Assembly (NCBI GenBank): GCA_002399435.1 | Contig: DHDO01000002.1 | Coordinates: 28,272 to 50,449 of the forward strand | DNA length: 22,178 bases | Direction of reading: 5' to 3' | Origin: Firmicutes bacterium UBA4874 | GTDB lineage: Bacteria > Bacillota > Clostridia > Caldicoprobacterales > DTU083 | In this document: piece after piece, positions 6,569 to 19,310 of the stretch | How positions within the stretch are numbered: position 1 is the stretch's first letter | How the letters are laid out: each line of letters opens with the position of its first letter | Position numbers and translations under genes: made by a program | The notes under the pieces: model-generated | Told to the model about the DNA's origin: nothing | Database searches by the model: none | Seen by the model: the letters and a program-made list of their open reading frames with translations, nothing else

Positions 6569-8515
6569 ATGACCAAAAGCTACGGAGCGAATGATATACA
6601 GGTGTTGGAGGGATTGGATGCAGTCCGGCTGCGGCCTGGAATGTATATTGGCACAACCGGTGCCAGAGGCCTTCACCAACTTTTATGGGAGATTGTCGAT
6701 AACGCCGTGGATGAAGCTGCGAACGGCTTTGCAACCACCGTGGAGGTGATATTGCACGACGATTGCAGTGTTACGGTTCTGGACAACGGGAGGGGGATCC
6801 CCATCGGGATTCATGACACCCTGAAAATACCCGGTGTCCAGGTGGTGTTTACGCAACTTCATGCCGGTGGCAAGTTTAATACAAATAATTACAATTATTC
6901 CGGAGGGCTCCACGGTGTGGGAGCTTCTGTGGTCAATGCCCTTTCCAGATGGCTGGAAGTGGAAGTAGCCATTGATGGACAATTATACCGGCAGAGATAT
7001 GAAAGTTATGAGAAAAACGGCAAGATGCAGGTGGGAAAGCCTGTTACGCATCTGGAGCATGTGGGGGAAACGGGAAAAAAGGGGACAAAGATCCGATTTT
7101 TGCCGGATGGCAAGGTTTTTCCGGATATTCACATGAATGCAGCGGTGATCGCCAAAAGATTAAAGGAACTGGCTTTTCTGAATAAAGGGATTCAATTGAT
7201 TCTCGTGGATGAGACGAAGGAAAAAGAAAAAAAGGAAGTTTATCATTATTCCGGCGGTCTGAAGGACTTTGTGGCATATCTGAATGAGGACAAATCCGTG
7301 ATTCATCCGGAAGTGATTTATTTTGAAGGGGAAAAGGAAGAAATTCATGCTCAGGTAGCCATTCAATATACCGATTCGTATACGGAAAGTATTTTTTCGT
7401 ATGTCAACAATATTCCGACCAGCGAAGGCGGGACTCACGAAACGGGCTTCAAGACAGCGATAACGAAGATGCTCAACGACTTTGTACGAAAGCAGAATCT
7501 GTACAAGGGGAAAAATGGAGGGCTGAGCGGGGAAGACTTTCGGGAAGGCATGACCGCTGTGATCTCGATTAAGATGCATAATATCCAGTTTGAGGGTCAG
7601 ACCAAGACAAAGCTGGGCAACCCGGAGGCCCGTATCGCCATGGAAGCCATCGTATCGGAGCAGCTGGGCCTTTACCTGGAGGATATTGATCATCAGGAAA
7701 TTCTGAAGCTCATACTGGAAAAATCAATCCGTGCGGCAAAGGTGCGGGAGGCGGCCAGAAAAGCAAAGGATATCACCCGGAAGAAAAACAGTCTGGAAGC
7801 TGCACCGCTGGTGGGGAAGCTGTCCAGCTGTACAGGCAGGGATGCCAGTCAAAATGAGCTGTTCATTGTCGAAGGGGATTCTGCAGGAGGCTCTGCCAAG
7901 CAGGGCAGGGACAGGCGATTTCAGGCAATCCTTCCGCTTCGGGGGAAACCGCTGAATGTGGAGAAAAAGCGTCTGGATCAGGTATTGGCCAATGAAGAAT
8001 TCCGCACGATCATTTCCGCATTGGGCACCGGGATTGAAGAAGAATTCAAGTTAAACAACCTGAAATACCATAAGGTCATTATCCTGGCCGATGCGGATCA
8101 GGACGGAGCCCATATCCGGGCGATTCTGCTCACGTTCTTCTTTCGCTATATGAGGGAACTGATTACCAAAGGGCATGTCTACATCGGGCTGGCACCTCTC
8201 TACCGGATTGCCGGGAAAAGCCGTGTGGAATATGCATACGATGATAACGAACTGAAGGAAAAGGTGCGGGAAATCGGGAAGGGATACACCGTTCAGCGAT
8301 ATAAGGGGCTGGGAGAGATGAACCCGGAACAGCTTTGGGAAACCACTATGAATCCTGCCAATCGTGCCATTGTGAAGGTGAGTATTGAAGATGCGGCGGA
8401 GGCGGAAAAACGGATCACCATCCTCATGGGAGACAAGGTCGAATCCCGTCGCAAATACATAACCGCCTATGCGAACTTCAACAAAAAAGATATTATTCAG
8501 GAAATGGGGGTGTAA
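6569..8515 (+). CDS. parE: Type IIA topoisomerase ATPase subunit (ParE/GyrB-like)
   Basis: This 648-residue protein is the ATP-driven subunit that works with the ParC/GyrA-like partner encoded next, passing one DNA duplex through another. The GHKL ATPase domain has E41 and N45 (WEIVDNAVDEA), DNGRGIP (72-78) and GGLHGVGAS (112-120). The transducer domain includes QTKTKLGN (344-351). The Toprim domain has E435 in EGDSAGGSA and D508/D510 in DADQDGAH, followed by QRYKGLGEMN (576-585). The length fits both GyrB and ParE. I prefer topoisomerase IV because the pair is not beside dnaA/recF and the partner lacks a GyrA box in its first blade. I chose ATG 6569, with GAAGGGA just upstream; an ATG at 6548 overlaps the GGGGAGG motif. 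Subtype confidence is moderate. Confidence 0.93.
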   Translation: MTKSYGANDIQVLEGLDAVRLRPGMYIGTTGARGLHQLLWEIVDNAVDEAANGFATTVEVILHDDCSVTVLDNGRGIPIGIHDTLKIPGVQVVFTQLHAGGKFNTNNYNYSGGLHGVGASVVNALSRWLEVEVAIDGQLYRQRYESYEKNGKMQVGKPVTHLEHVGETGKKGTKIRFLPDGKVFPDIHMNAAVIAKRLKELAFLNKGIQLILVDETKEKEKKEVYHYSGGLKDFVAYLNEDKSVIHPEVIYFEGEKEEIHAQVAIQYTDSYTESIFSYVNNIPTSEGGTHETGFKTAITKMLNDFVRKQNLYKGKNGGLSGEDFREGMTAVISIKMHNIQFEGQTKTKLGNPEARIAMEAIVSEQLGLYLEDIDHQEILKLILEKSIRAAKVREAARKAKDITRKKNSLEAAPLVGKLSSCTGRDASQNELFIVEGDSAGGSAKQGRDRRFQAILPLRGKPLNVEKKRLDQVLANEEFRTIISALGTGIEEEFKLNNLKYHKVIILADADQDGAHIRAILLTFFFRYMRELITKGHVYIGLAPLYRIAGKSRVEYAYDDNELKEKVREIGKGYTVQRYKGLGEMNPEQLWETTMNPANRAIVKVSIEDAAEAEKRITILMGDKVESRRKYITAYANFNKKDIIQEMGV

Positions 8516-8518
8516 ATC

Positions 8519-10987
8519 ATGGCAGGGAAGAGGAAGAAAGAATCGTTTGTACAGGATCCAAGTAAGGTTTTCCAGAAGCCTCTTGAGGATGTCATGCATG
8601 AATCCATGATGCCTTATGCGGAATATGTCATTATGGAACGGGCACTGCCCAGGGTGGAGGACGGGCTGAAACCGGTTCAGCGGCGGATCCTTTATACGAT
8701 GAATGAACTTGGACTGACGCCGGACAAGCCTTATAAGAAATCTGCCAGAATTGTCGGGGACTGTCTGGGAAAATATCATCCCCACGGAGATACTTCCGTA
8801 TACGACGCCATGGTCCGTATGGCCCAGAACTTCAATATGCGAAATCCTCTTGTGGATGGTCACGGGAACTTTGGCTCCATGGACGGGGATTCTGCGGCTG
8901 CCATGCGTTACACGGAAGCCAGGATGACGCCGCTGTCCCTTGAGCTGCTCCGGGACATTGAAAAGGAAACAGTACCCTTTGACCTGAACTTTGATGATAC
9001 CCTGAAGGAGCCGGCTGTCCTGCCGGGGCGCTATCCCAACCTGCTGGTGAACGGTTCTTCCGGCATTGCCGTAGGCCTGGCCACCAATATACCGCCTCAC
9101 AATCTCGGGGAAGTCATCGATGGCGTTATTGCCGTTATGGATGATCCGGAGATTACCATGGATCAACTGCTCAACAAAATATCCGGGCCGGATTTCCCCA
9201 CAGGGGGTATGATACTCGGCAGGGATGGGATCCGAAAAGCCTATGAAACGGGAAAAGGGAAAATCGTTCTGCGTGCAAAGGTGGACATTCAAAAGCTCCC
9301 GGGTGGGAAAAAGCAGTTGGTCATTACCGAAATACCCTATCAAATCAACAAAGCTGCCCTGCTGGAGAAAATACTGCTTCTCAGTGAAAAAAGAAAGGGC
9401 GTTCTGACCGGTATTTCGGATATCCGGGACGAGTCGGACCGTACCGGGATCCGGGCTGTCATTGAGATAAAAAAAGATGCAGATGCGCAGAAGATTCTGA
9501 ATTATCTGTACAAATATTCCGATCTTCAAACGACTTTTGGTGTGAACATGGTGGCGATTGCCGATGGAAAGCCGCGGCAGCTGGATCTGTTATCCATCAT
9601 CCAATACTATATCCGGCATCAGGAAACGGTTGTCACCCGGAGGACCCAATATGATCTGGACAAGGCCAAAGCCCGGGCGCATATTCTGGAGGGCCTGATC
9701 ATCGCCGTTGACAATATTGATCAGGTGATTTCCATCATCCGTTCCTCCAAAAATCCAAAAGAAGCGCGCAAAAGGCTGCAAAAGGAATTTACCCTGACGG
9801 AAGTGCAGGCGCAGGCTATTTTGGACATGCGGCTTCAAAGGCTGACAAATATGGAGATTCTGAGTCTGGAGAAAGAATACGCCAGGATCCGGAAATGGAT
9901 GGATCGCCTGACGACGATTCTGTCTTCGAAAGTTCAGCTGCGCAAGGTGATTCAGAAGGAATTGCTGGAGATCCGTGAAAAATATGCGGACAAAAGGAGA
10001 ACGGAGATCGTAGAAGATGCCGGCAAAGCGGAAATCAAGACGGAGGATTTGATCTATATTGAAGATATTGTCATTGCGCTGACCCGAAATCAGGAAATCA
10101 AAAGCATCCCGGCGAAATCATTCCGGCATTCCAGCCATGACGCGGGGGAAGGGAAGCCCGGCGAAACCAACTATGTTGAATTTCTGGTGAATTCCGCTAC
10201 CCATCACCGGATCCTTTTCTTTACGGATATGGGGAACTGTTACGGCATTCTTGGCAAGGATATTCCTCAGGGAAAATGGAAGGAGAAAGGGGTTCCACTG
10301 GCCCAGCTGTTCCACGGACTGGATAGCAGGGAGAAAGTGGTCGGGGTGATCCCGGTTTCTGAATTTCAGGACTCCCGGTATGTTCAATTCTACACAAAAG
10401 GCGGTCTGGTGAAGCGAACCGCATTATCCGAATACGATTCCCGAATGGCAAAGCTGAAGGCCTGTGGCCTGAGGAAAGGAGATCGAGTCCTTTCGGCAGA
10501 ATACAGCGACGGAAGTCCGGATGTCCTGATCGCCACATCCGATGGCATGAGCCTCCGCTTCCGCGGCAGCGAGGTAAAGCCCATGGGCAGGACAGCGACA
10601 GGAGTGAAGGCAATCCAACTGAAGAAAAACGATCGGGTCGTTTTTGCGCAGCAGGTGGAGAAGGACGGAGAGCTGATTGTTTTGACGGACAGAGGGTTTG
10701 CAAAACGTTCGCCGATTGCGGATTATGAACGACAGGGCCGTGGAGGGATTGGTTTTCGGACCATTACGTTTGCCCGGAGCCGGTCCAACGGCAGGGAGAT
10801 TATCCGGGCCTTCTACAGGAAAGAGCCAAAAGAGCCATATAATGTGATCCTGATTCAAAAGGACGGGACGACGACAATACTCGACCCGGATCAGCTTTCC
10901 ATGGAAACCCGGGCCGCCAGAGGCCAGTCCGTGGCGATGGTATTGATGGATAATGAAATTCAGTTTGCATATCGCATCTATGAATAA
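8519..10987 (+). CDS. parC: Type IIA topoisomerase breakage-reunion subunit (ParC/GyrA-like)
   Basis: This 822-residue partner of the upstream subunit cuts and rejoins DNA. The winged-helix domain holds the active tyrosine Y131 in [10 protein letters not shown] and the quinolone-determining segment [13 protein letters not shown] (84-96). In that segment T92 stands at the E. coli GyrA Ser83 position and D96 at the Asp87 position. A tower and coiled-coil region (about 340-490) leads to a beta-pinwheel C-terminal domain (about 510-822). The first blade shows no GyrA box. A GyrA-box-like QGRGGIG appears late, at 739-745. This argues against a standard gyrase, although only assays or phylogeny can settle it. 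The gene begins 3 bases after the upstream stop, with GGGGGTG at about 8506-8512 as ribosome binding site, so the two are co-translated. Confidence 0.93.
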   Translation: MAGKRKKESFVQDPSKVFQKPLEDVMHESMMPYAEYVIMERALPRVEDGLKPVQRRILYTMNELGLTPDKPYKKSARIVGDCLGKYHPHGDTSVYDAMVRMAQNFNMRNPLVDGHGNFGSMDGDSAAAMRYTEARMTPLSLELLRDIEKETVPFDLNFDDTLKEPAVLPGRYPNLLVNGSSGIAVGLATNIPPHNLGEVIDGVIAVMDDPEITMDQLLNKISGPDFPTGGMILGRDGIRKAYETGKGKIVLRAKVDIQKLPGGKKQLVITEIPYQINKAALLEKILLLSEKRKGVLTGISDIRDESDRTGIRAVIEIKKDADAQKILNYLYKYSDLQTTFGVNMVAIADGKPRQLDLLSIIQYYIRHQETVVTRRTQYDLDKAKARAHILEGLIIAVDNIDQVISIIRSSKNPKEARKRLQKEFTLTEVQAQAILDMRLQRLTNMEILSLEKEYARIRKWMDRLTTILSSKVQLRKVIQKELLEIREKYADKRRTEIVEDAGKAEIKTEDLIYIEDIVIALTRNQEIKSIPAKSFRHSSHDAGEGKPGETNYVEFLVNSATHHRILFFTDMGNCYGILGKDIPQGKWKEKGVPLAQLFHGLDSREKVVGVIPVSEFQDSRYVQFYTKGGLVKRTALSEYDSRMAKLKACGLRKGDRVLSAEYSDGSPDVLIATSDGMSLRFRGSEVKPMGRTATGVKAIQLKKNDRVVFAQQVEKDGELIVLTDRGFAKRSPIADYERQGRGGIGFRTITFARSRSNGREIIRAFYRKEPKEPYNVILIQKDGTTTILDPDQLSMETRAARGQSVAMVLMDNEIQFAYRIYE

Positions 10988-11003
10988 TGCTGCCTGTGCT
11001 GTT

Positions 11004-11049
11004 CCGTTCCGGTCTGTTCCACTCTGACGGAAAGGAACGGCCTTTTTTT
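11004..11049 (+). terminator. Terminator after the topoisomerase pair
   Basis: CCGTTCC (11004-11010) pairs with GGAACGG (11034-11040) around a 23-base loop, followed by CC and seven T. The loop is long, so the stem may fold differently in detail. In the rest of the gap, to 11131, I see no convincing sigma-A promoter for the next gene; a sporulation sigma factor is possible but I could not match one clearly. Confidence 0.72.
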
Positions 11050-11131
11050 ATATGTTCCGCGGGATGCCGCCACAAAATAAGTCATAAGCCGGATTGCCCT
11101 GTAATAGATTACTATTAGCGAGGTGTTGTAC

Positions 11132-11920
11132 ATGCGAGTTATTTATCTGTCCAGGGCAAAGGGCGCCAGGCTGCTGTTGGTGATCTGCCTGTTCATGTTG
11201 TCCCTCCTATTTCTTGATAACGACTATGGGAAGGAGGTACGAAAGACGGCAGCGGTTTTTTTGAATCCGAGGAAGGAGCTTCCCATTTATTCGGTGGACA
11301 CGAAGGAAAAGAAGATAGCCATTTCCTTCGATGCTGCCTGGGGAGCCGAATATACCTCAAAGATCATGGATATCCTTGAGGAAAGGAATATCCGAACCAC
11401 CTTTTTTTTGGTCGGGATCTGGGTGGATAAATATCCCGAACGGGTGAAGGAGATCGCAGAAAGAGGGCATGAAATTGGCAACCATTCAACAACTCATCCG
11501 GAAATGTCCAAATTGAGCAAAGAGCAGATGATTTCTGAAATTACGACCACACAGGAAAAGATCGGGAAACTGGCCGGCAACCATGCAGTCCATCTGATTC
11601 GCCCGCCTTACGGGGACTACAATGACCTGCTGATACAAACCTGCCGGGAGCTGGGCTTCTATCCCATACAATGGGATGTGGATTCCCTGGACTGGAAAGA
11701 GGAAGGGGTTCAGCCAGTGGTGGACCGGGTGATGCGAAAAGTGAGAAACGGATCCATTATACTGTTTCACAATAACGGAAAATATACGACGGAGGCCCTG
11801 CCGCAGATTCTGGATCAACTTTTGAAGGAAGGATACAAGATTGTGCCGATTTCCGAATTAATATATAAGGATCATTACCGCATGGATCATACGGGAAGAC
11901 AGATAAAGACAGACGATTGA
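11132..11920 (+). CDS. Membrane-anchored PdaB-like polysaccharide deacetylase
   Basis: This 262-residue NodB-fold protein of the kind annotated in Bacillota as PdaB-like sporulation deacetylase has an N-terminal membrane segment (about 13-28) that would place the catalytic domain outside the membrane. NodB motifs in order: SFDAAWG (65-71, D67), HSTTH (118-122), RPPYGDYN (157-164), DVDSLDW (182-188) and ILFHNN (210-215). In motif 1 the usual second Asp, a metal ligand in active enzymes of the family, is Ala, while both His of motif 2 are present. PdaB acts on spore cortex peptidoglycan in Bacillus; the substrate here is not known. I chose ATG 11132, with GAGGTG (11120-11125) 6 bases before it; a GTG at 11123 lies inside that site. 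The SSB-like gene follows after 80 bases. Confidence 0.88.
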   Translation: MRVIYLSRAKGARLLLVICLFMLSLLFLDNDYGKEVRKTAAVFLNPRKELPIYSVDTKEKKIAISFDAAWGAEYTSKIMDILEERNIRTTFFLVGIWVDKYPERVKEIAERGHEIGNHSTTHPEMSKLSKEQMISEITTTQEKIGKLAGNHAVHLIRPPYGDYNDLLIQTCRELGFYPIQWDVDSLDWKEEGVQPVVDRVMRKVRNGSIILFHNNGKYTTEALPQILDQLLKEGYKIVPISELIYKDHYRMDHTGRQIKTDD

Positions 11921-12000
11921 TCCCGGATGGCAGAACTGTTCCTTTGCAAAACAGATCGTGCTTGTCAACACCGGAGAAGCAGAAGGGAGAGGGACGTGGA

Positions 12001-12678
12001 ATGACGGAATATACCACGGATAATAATTGGGTTACTCTGGCAGGGAAAGTAAGCACAGCCCTCAGTTTCAGCCATGAGATGTACGGAGAAGGGTTTTACG
12101 GTTTTATTCTTGCCGTCCCAAGGCTCAGTGATTATGTGGATCACCTGCCGGTTACCGTTTCCGAGCGCCTGATCGGAGGGGTTGATCTGAATGTTGGTGC
12201 GGAAGTTTTGGTTGAGGGACAGTTTCGGTCCTATAATAAGTTTACTGATGGAGCAAACCGGTTGGTACTGACGGTTTTTGTGCGTGAGATATCCAACCGG
12301 ACGGAGGAAGTCCATAATCCCAATCAAATATTCCTGAGCGGGTTTCTCTGCAAGCCGCCGGTTTACCGAACGACACCGTTCAAACGGGAAATAGCCGATC
12401 TGTTGGTGGCAGTCAATCGTGCCTATAATAAGTCAGATTATATACCGACCATTGCATGGGGAAGAAACGCCAGGTTCTGTCAGAATCTGGATGTGGGGGA
12501 TCACCTGAAAATCTGGGGCCGAATCCAGAGCAGGGATTATCAGAAGAAGCACCCCACGGGTGAGGTCGAGGAAAGAGTGGCTTATGAGGTGTCGGTATCC
12601 AAAATGGAAGTTGTCGGAGACGAAGAAGAAAGCGGAGAAAATCCACAGCAAAACGAACTGGATCAAACGAAGCAATAA
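12001..12678 (+). CDS. Two-OB-fold single-stranded-DNA-binding protein
   Basis: This 225-residue protein appears to have two OB-fold halves. The first (about 8-100, NNWVTLAGKVSTALSF onward) is degenerate, and the second (about 107-204) carries the SSB-like core NQIFLSGFLCKPPVYRTTPF, EIADLLVAVNRAYNKSDYIP and IAWGRNARF. I recall this type as a Clostridia-specific SSB-like family distinct from the main Ssb. The C-terminal tail is acidic (DEEESGE) but ends in DQTKQ and lacks the DDDIPF-type tip that recruits partners in canonical SSB. The start ATG 12001 has GGGAGAGGG about 7 bases upstream; an upstream TTG overlapping the deacetylase stop is unlikely. No promoter is evident in the 80-base gap, so co-transcription with the deacetylase is likely. 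A strong terminator follows. Confidence 0.82.
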   Translation: MTEYTTDNNWVTLAGKVSTALSFSHEMYGEGFYGFILAVPRLSDYVDHLPVTVSERLIGGVDLNVGAEVLVEGQFRSYNKFTDGANRLVLTVFVREISNRTEEVHNPNQIFLSGFLCKPPVYRTTPFKREIADLLVAVNRAYNKSDYIPTIAWGRNARFCQNLDVGDHLKIWGRIQSRDYQKKHPTGEVEERVAYEVSVSKMEVVGDEEESGENPQQNELDQTKQ

Positions 12679-12685
12679 GGAGATT

Positions 12686-12712
12686 AAAAAAGTGCTGTAA
12701 CAGCACTTTTTT
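12686..12712 (+). terminator. Perfect terminator after the SSB-like gene
   Basis: A 12-bp uninterrupted stem, AAAAAAGTGCTG (12686-12697) with CAGCACTTTTTT (12701-12712), encloses a 3-base TAA loop. The flanking A and T tracts mean it could terminate transcription on both strands. It begins 7 bases after the stop codon. Confidence 0.9.
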
Positions 12713-12729
12713 GATTTAAGCGGTGGCTA

Positions 12730-12758
12730 TTCACTTTATTGTTTTGCTGTGTTAAAAT
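12730..12758 (+). promoter_or_regulatory. Sigma-A-like promoter of yerC
   Basis: TTCACT (12730-12735) and TAAAAT (12753-12758) are spaced by 17 bases. They match the consensus at 4 of 6 and 5 of 6 positions. Transcription would start near 12765, leaving a leader of about 75 bases. Confidence 0.58.
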
Positions 12759-12765
12759 AAAGAAG

Positions 12766-12813
12766 CGGGCAGGAGACGATCGGAAGCTCCGGCAGGAATA
12801 GTGTGGGTGCCCG
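12766..12813 (+). promoter_or_regulatory. Possible structured 5' leader of yerC
   Basis: CGGGCA (12766-12771) can pair with TGCCCG (12808-12813). This would close a loop that itself contains a small hairpin, CGGA (12781-12784) with TCCG (12788-12791). The outer stem would be at the very 5' end of the transcript. The ribosome binding site GGGAGG (12829-12834) lies outside it. I do not recognise a known riboswitch class, and a 6-bp stem alone is weak evidence. Confidence 0.25.
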
Positions 12814-12840
12814 GGAAATCAGCAGTACGGGAGGATCAGG

Positions 12841-13134
12841 ATGAAATACGAATCCAAATTACAGAGTGTACAGATGGATAGTTTATTTGATGCGATTCTA
12901 TGTCTGAAGAATCGGGGGGAATGTTATCGCTTTTTTGAGGATCTGTGTACGGTCAATGAGATTCAATCCCTGGCGCAGAGGCTGGAGGTTGCCAGAATGC
13001 TGAGGGAGGAATGCACATACCACGAAATTGCAGATCGGACGGGAGCCAGCACGGCCACCATCAGCAGGGTAAACCGATCCCTGACATATGGAGCGGATGG
13101 GTACAGTCTGATTCTGGACCGGCTTGGAAAATAA
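12841..13134 (+). CDS. yerC: YerC/YecD-type TrpR-like DNA-binding regulator
   Basis: This 97-residue all-helical protein is related to the Trp repressor. The helix-turn-helix is visible at about 59-81 (TYHEIADRTGASTATISRVN). The N-terminal helices (LFDAILCLKNRGECYRFFEDL, about 15-35) form the usual dimer region. In Bacillus the yerC gene lies upstream of pcrA and ligA, the same arrangement as here. The regulated genes are not known to me, and the tryptophan-binding role of TrpR cannot be assumed. The ribosome binding site GGGAGG lies 6 bases before the ATG. The gap to pcrA is 125 bases and contains a separate promoter. Confidence 0.92.
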   Translation: MKYESKLQSVQMDSLFDAILCLKNRGECYRFFEDLCTVNEIQSLAQRLEVARMLREECTYHEIADRTGASTATISRVNRSLTYGADGYSLILDRLGK

Positions 13135-13219
13135 AAGCATTCCAGGGCATTTGACGTTGAGAACAGCAGGAAGACGACTTTTTTGTTTGTTTTCCTTGTT
13201 TTTAAGACGGCTGCAAACA

Positions 13220-13228
13220 TGATATAAT
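13220..13228 (+). promoter_or_regulatory. Extended -10 promoter of pcrA-ligA
   Basis: TGA followed by a perfect TATAAT (13223-13228) forms an extended -10 element. No good -35 is seen at the expected distance (the region reads TTTTAA), which the TGn element may compensate. It lies about 32 bases before the pcrA start. Confidence 0.58.
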
Positions 13229-13259
13229 GAAGTAAATATCAGCATAGGTGTGTGATGGA

Positions 13260-17817
<4,558 letters not shown>

Positions 17818-17826
17818 CGTTGCTGT

Positions 17827-19137
17827 TCAATGGGGCTGAAACAGTTCCATCAGCGACCGGAGCGTTTCCAGGGCCGGGAGATCCAGTTTCATTCCGGAAT
17901 CTGCTTTCTCCTGAACGCTTGTTTCCGGAATGGAAAGCAGGGAATGGCACAGGAAAAGGACTTCCGCCTGGCTGATGATATTTTTGCGGCTCCAGTCCGG
18001 CACCAGACCCGGATAGTGGAGCTGCAGCCTTTTTGGAAACAGGGTAAGGACGACAGGTTTTTCTTTCATGGAGACCCGTCCTTCCCGGGACAGATAAATC
18101 CATCGAAGAAGCTTCCGTATCTCTTTCTCATGAACCTGGTCATAGGATTGAATCATTTGGTCCAGAAAGCCATTCCGTGTCCGGTCTATCGCTTTTTTCT
18201 GTTCTGTTTCACCGGAATAGCGGGAAATTTCCTCCAGACAGGACAGGGCGGATCCGATCTCAAATGCAGTATAGCTGATGGCTTTCTTTTTGAAGGTAAA
18301 CAGATCCAAAGCTTGCTGATAGGCAATGTTATACAGATTGCTGAACAGATGAAATGTCTCTTCCAGCACGGTTTCCAGATTGACAAGGGGATAGGATCGC
18401 AGCAAGGCATTCAATATATAGAACTGCTGGCCCATGGGAGCGGAAGCGGGCCCGTCCGGTCCGTAATGAAACAGTCCGGAACGACTCCGGCGGCTCAGGA
18501 TTTCCAGGGAGGCGGCAGTAAGAAAGGAGTCCCGTTCCTGTCTGCCATTCCGGATGTCCCATGCAGAGACCGCCTGGGCGGCATGGGCCAGATCCATGGT
18601 CCGGAGGGAAGAAATGTCTGTATCCCCGGTTATTTTTTCATACAGGCGGTGGACTTCCTGACCAGGATCAGAAGCATTTTTCTGTGTGGAGCTGGCCTGG
18701 AGAAAGGCGGAGCCCCCCTCCAGAACGGTGGAGATTTCGTCAATGGAGCAGGGGGTTTCCGCAATATATTCCAGACAAAACTGCAGCTGCAGTCCGGCAG
18801 TGGTTCTCCATTCCTGCCGATAGGATGGTTTTGCCAAAAAGGATTGGCTTTCCGTGACAAATTCGGGTAAAATTTCAGACAGGCGGGATAATACCTGTAT
18901 GGAATATCCGGTAGATCTCATGCTGGGCCTGTCCGTATGGGGCAGCATCCTCAGTTTTCTGCCGGCTGCTTTTTCATACAGTGCAACAACCGGAGAACAG
19001 GGCAGCCCGCGGACCAGGGGATCCTCGGAAGTCTGCCATTTAACCATTGGCAGAGTCGCCTCCGACAAATAAAGCAGGGACAGGGATTGAACCAAAGTAA
19101 AATCCAATATGGGATTTCCGGTTATGGATTGTGACAT
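17827..19137 (-). CDS. Unrecognised 436-residue cytosolic protein
   Basis: I do not recognise this protein. The reading frame is supported by an ATG with GGAGGG (reverse complement of 19144-19149) 6 bases upstream and by protein-like composition. The opposing 346-codon frame has no ribosome binding site. There is no signal peptide or membrane segment. The protein looks mainly helical, with a hydrophobic N-terminal helix (about 11-30) and repeated helical hairpins. Distinct stretches are SGLFHYGPDGPASAPMG (220-236), FKKKAISYTAFEIGSALSC (282-300) and the basic LLRWIYLSREGR (343-354). The loop-and-helix pattern around 180-310 recalls alpha/alpha-toroid proteins, but this is only an impression. 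It is the only minus-strand gene, divergent from yicC and convergent with ligA. I saw no convincing sigma-A promoter. Confidence 0.75.
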   Translation of the reverse strand: MSQSITGNPILDFTLVQSLSLLYLSEATLPMVKWQTSEDPLVRGLPCSPVVALYEKAAGRKLRMLPHTDRPSMRSTGYSIQVLSRLSEILPEFVTESQSFLAKPSYRQEWRTTAGLQLQFCLEYIAETPCSIDEISTVLEGGSAFLQASSTQKNASDPGQEVHRLYEKITGDTDISSLRTMDLAHAAQAVSAWDIRNGRQERDSFLTAASLEILSRRSRSGLFHYGPDGPASAPMGQQFYILNALLRSYPLVNLETVLEETFHLFSNLYNIAYQQALDLFTFKKKAISYTAFEIGSALSCLEEISRYSGETEQKKAIDRTRNGFLDQMIQSYDQVHEKEIRKLLRWIYLSREGRVSMKEKPVVLTLFPKRLQLHYPGLVPDWSRKNIISQAEVLFLCHSLLSIPETSVQEKADSGMKLDLPALETLRSLMELFQPH

Positions 19138-19143
19138 GCCAAA

Positions 19144-19149
19144 CCCTCC
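19144..19149 (-). promoter_or_regulatory. Ribosome binding site of the minus-strand gene
   Basis: On the minus strand this reads GGAGGG, 6 bases before the ATG at 19137. It is the main evidence that the minus-strand frame, not the long overlapping plus-strand frame, is translated. Confidence 0.75.
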
Positions 19150-19240
19150 AATGAAAAGTTTCTACATATTATCCTTATGCGGGAAGTCTGCCGCGTAGAA
19201 ACAATATGCAGAACCGTCTCACGGATTTTTTGGTTGCCAC

Positions 19241-19270
19241 TTGCAAAGCCTGCCGGTACTGGGCTATAAT
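19241..19270 (+). promoter_or_regulatory. Sigma-A-like promoter of the yicC-remA-gmk-rpoZ operon
   Basis: TTGCAA (19241-19246) and a perfect TATAAT (19265-19270) are spaced by 18 bases, about 40 bases before the yicC start codon. Its position rules out upstream in-frame starts for yicC. It lies in the 173-base divergent gap shared with the minus-strand gene. Confidence 0.65.
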
Positions 19271-19310
19271 ACAGGGAAAGATGGTAAACAGGAAAGATGG
19301 GAGGCTGCTC

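Noticed and set aside
8051..9529. 492-codon minus-strand frame across the parE/parC junction
   Set aside because: It is a shadow of two unmistakable topoisomerase genes, with no ribosome binding site evidence and no recognisable domain.
17830..18870. 346-codon plus-strand frame opposite the unknown minus-strand gene
   Set aside because: It has no ribosome binding site, and the minus-strand frame has a strong one and better protein-like composition.
19151..19210. Sporulation-type promoter for the minus-strand gene
   Set aside because: GATAAT-like and CATA-like words are present on the minus strand, but none has a matching -35 at correct spacing for the sigma factors I compared.
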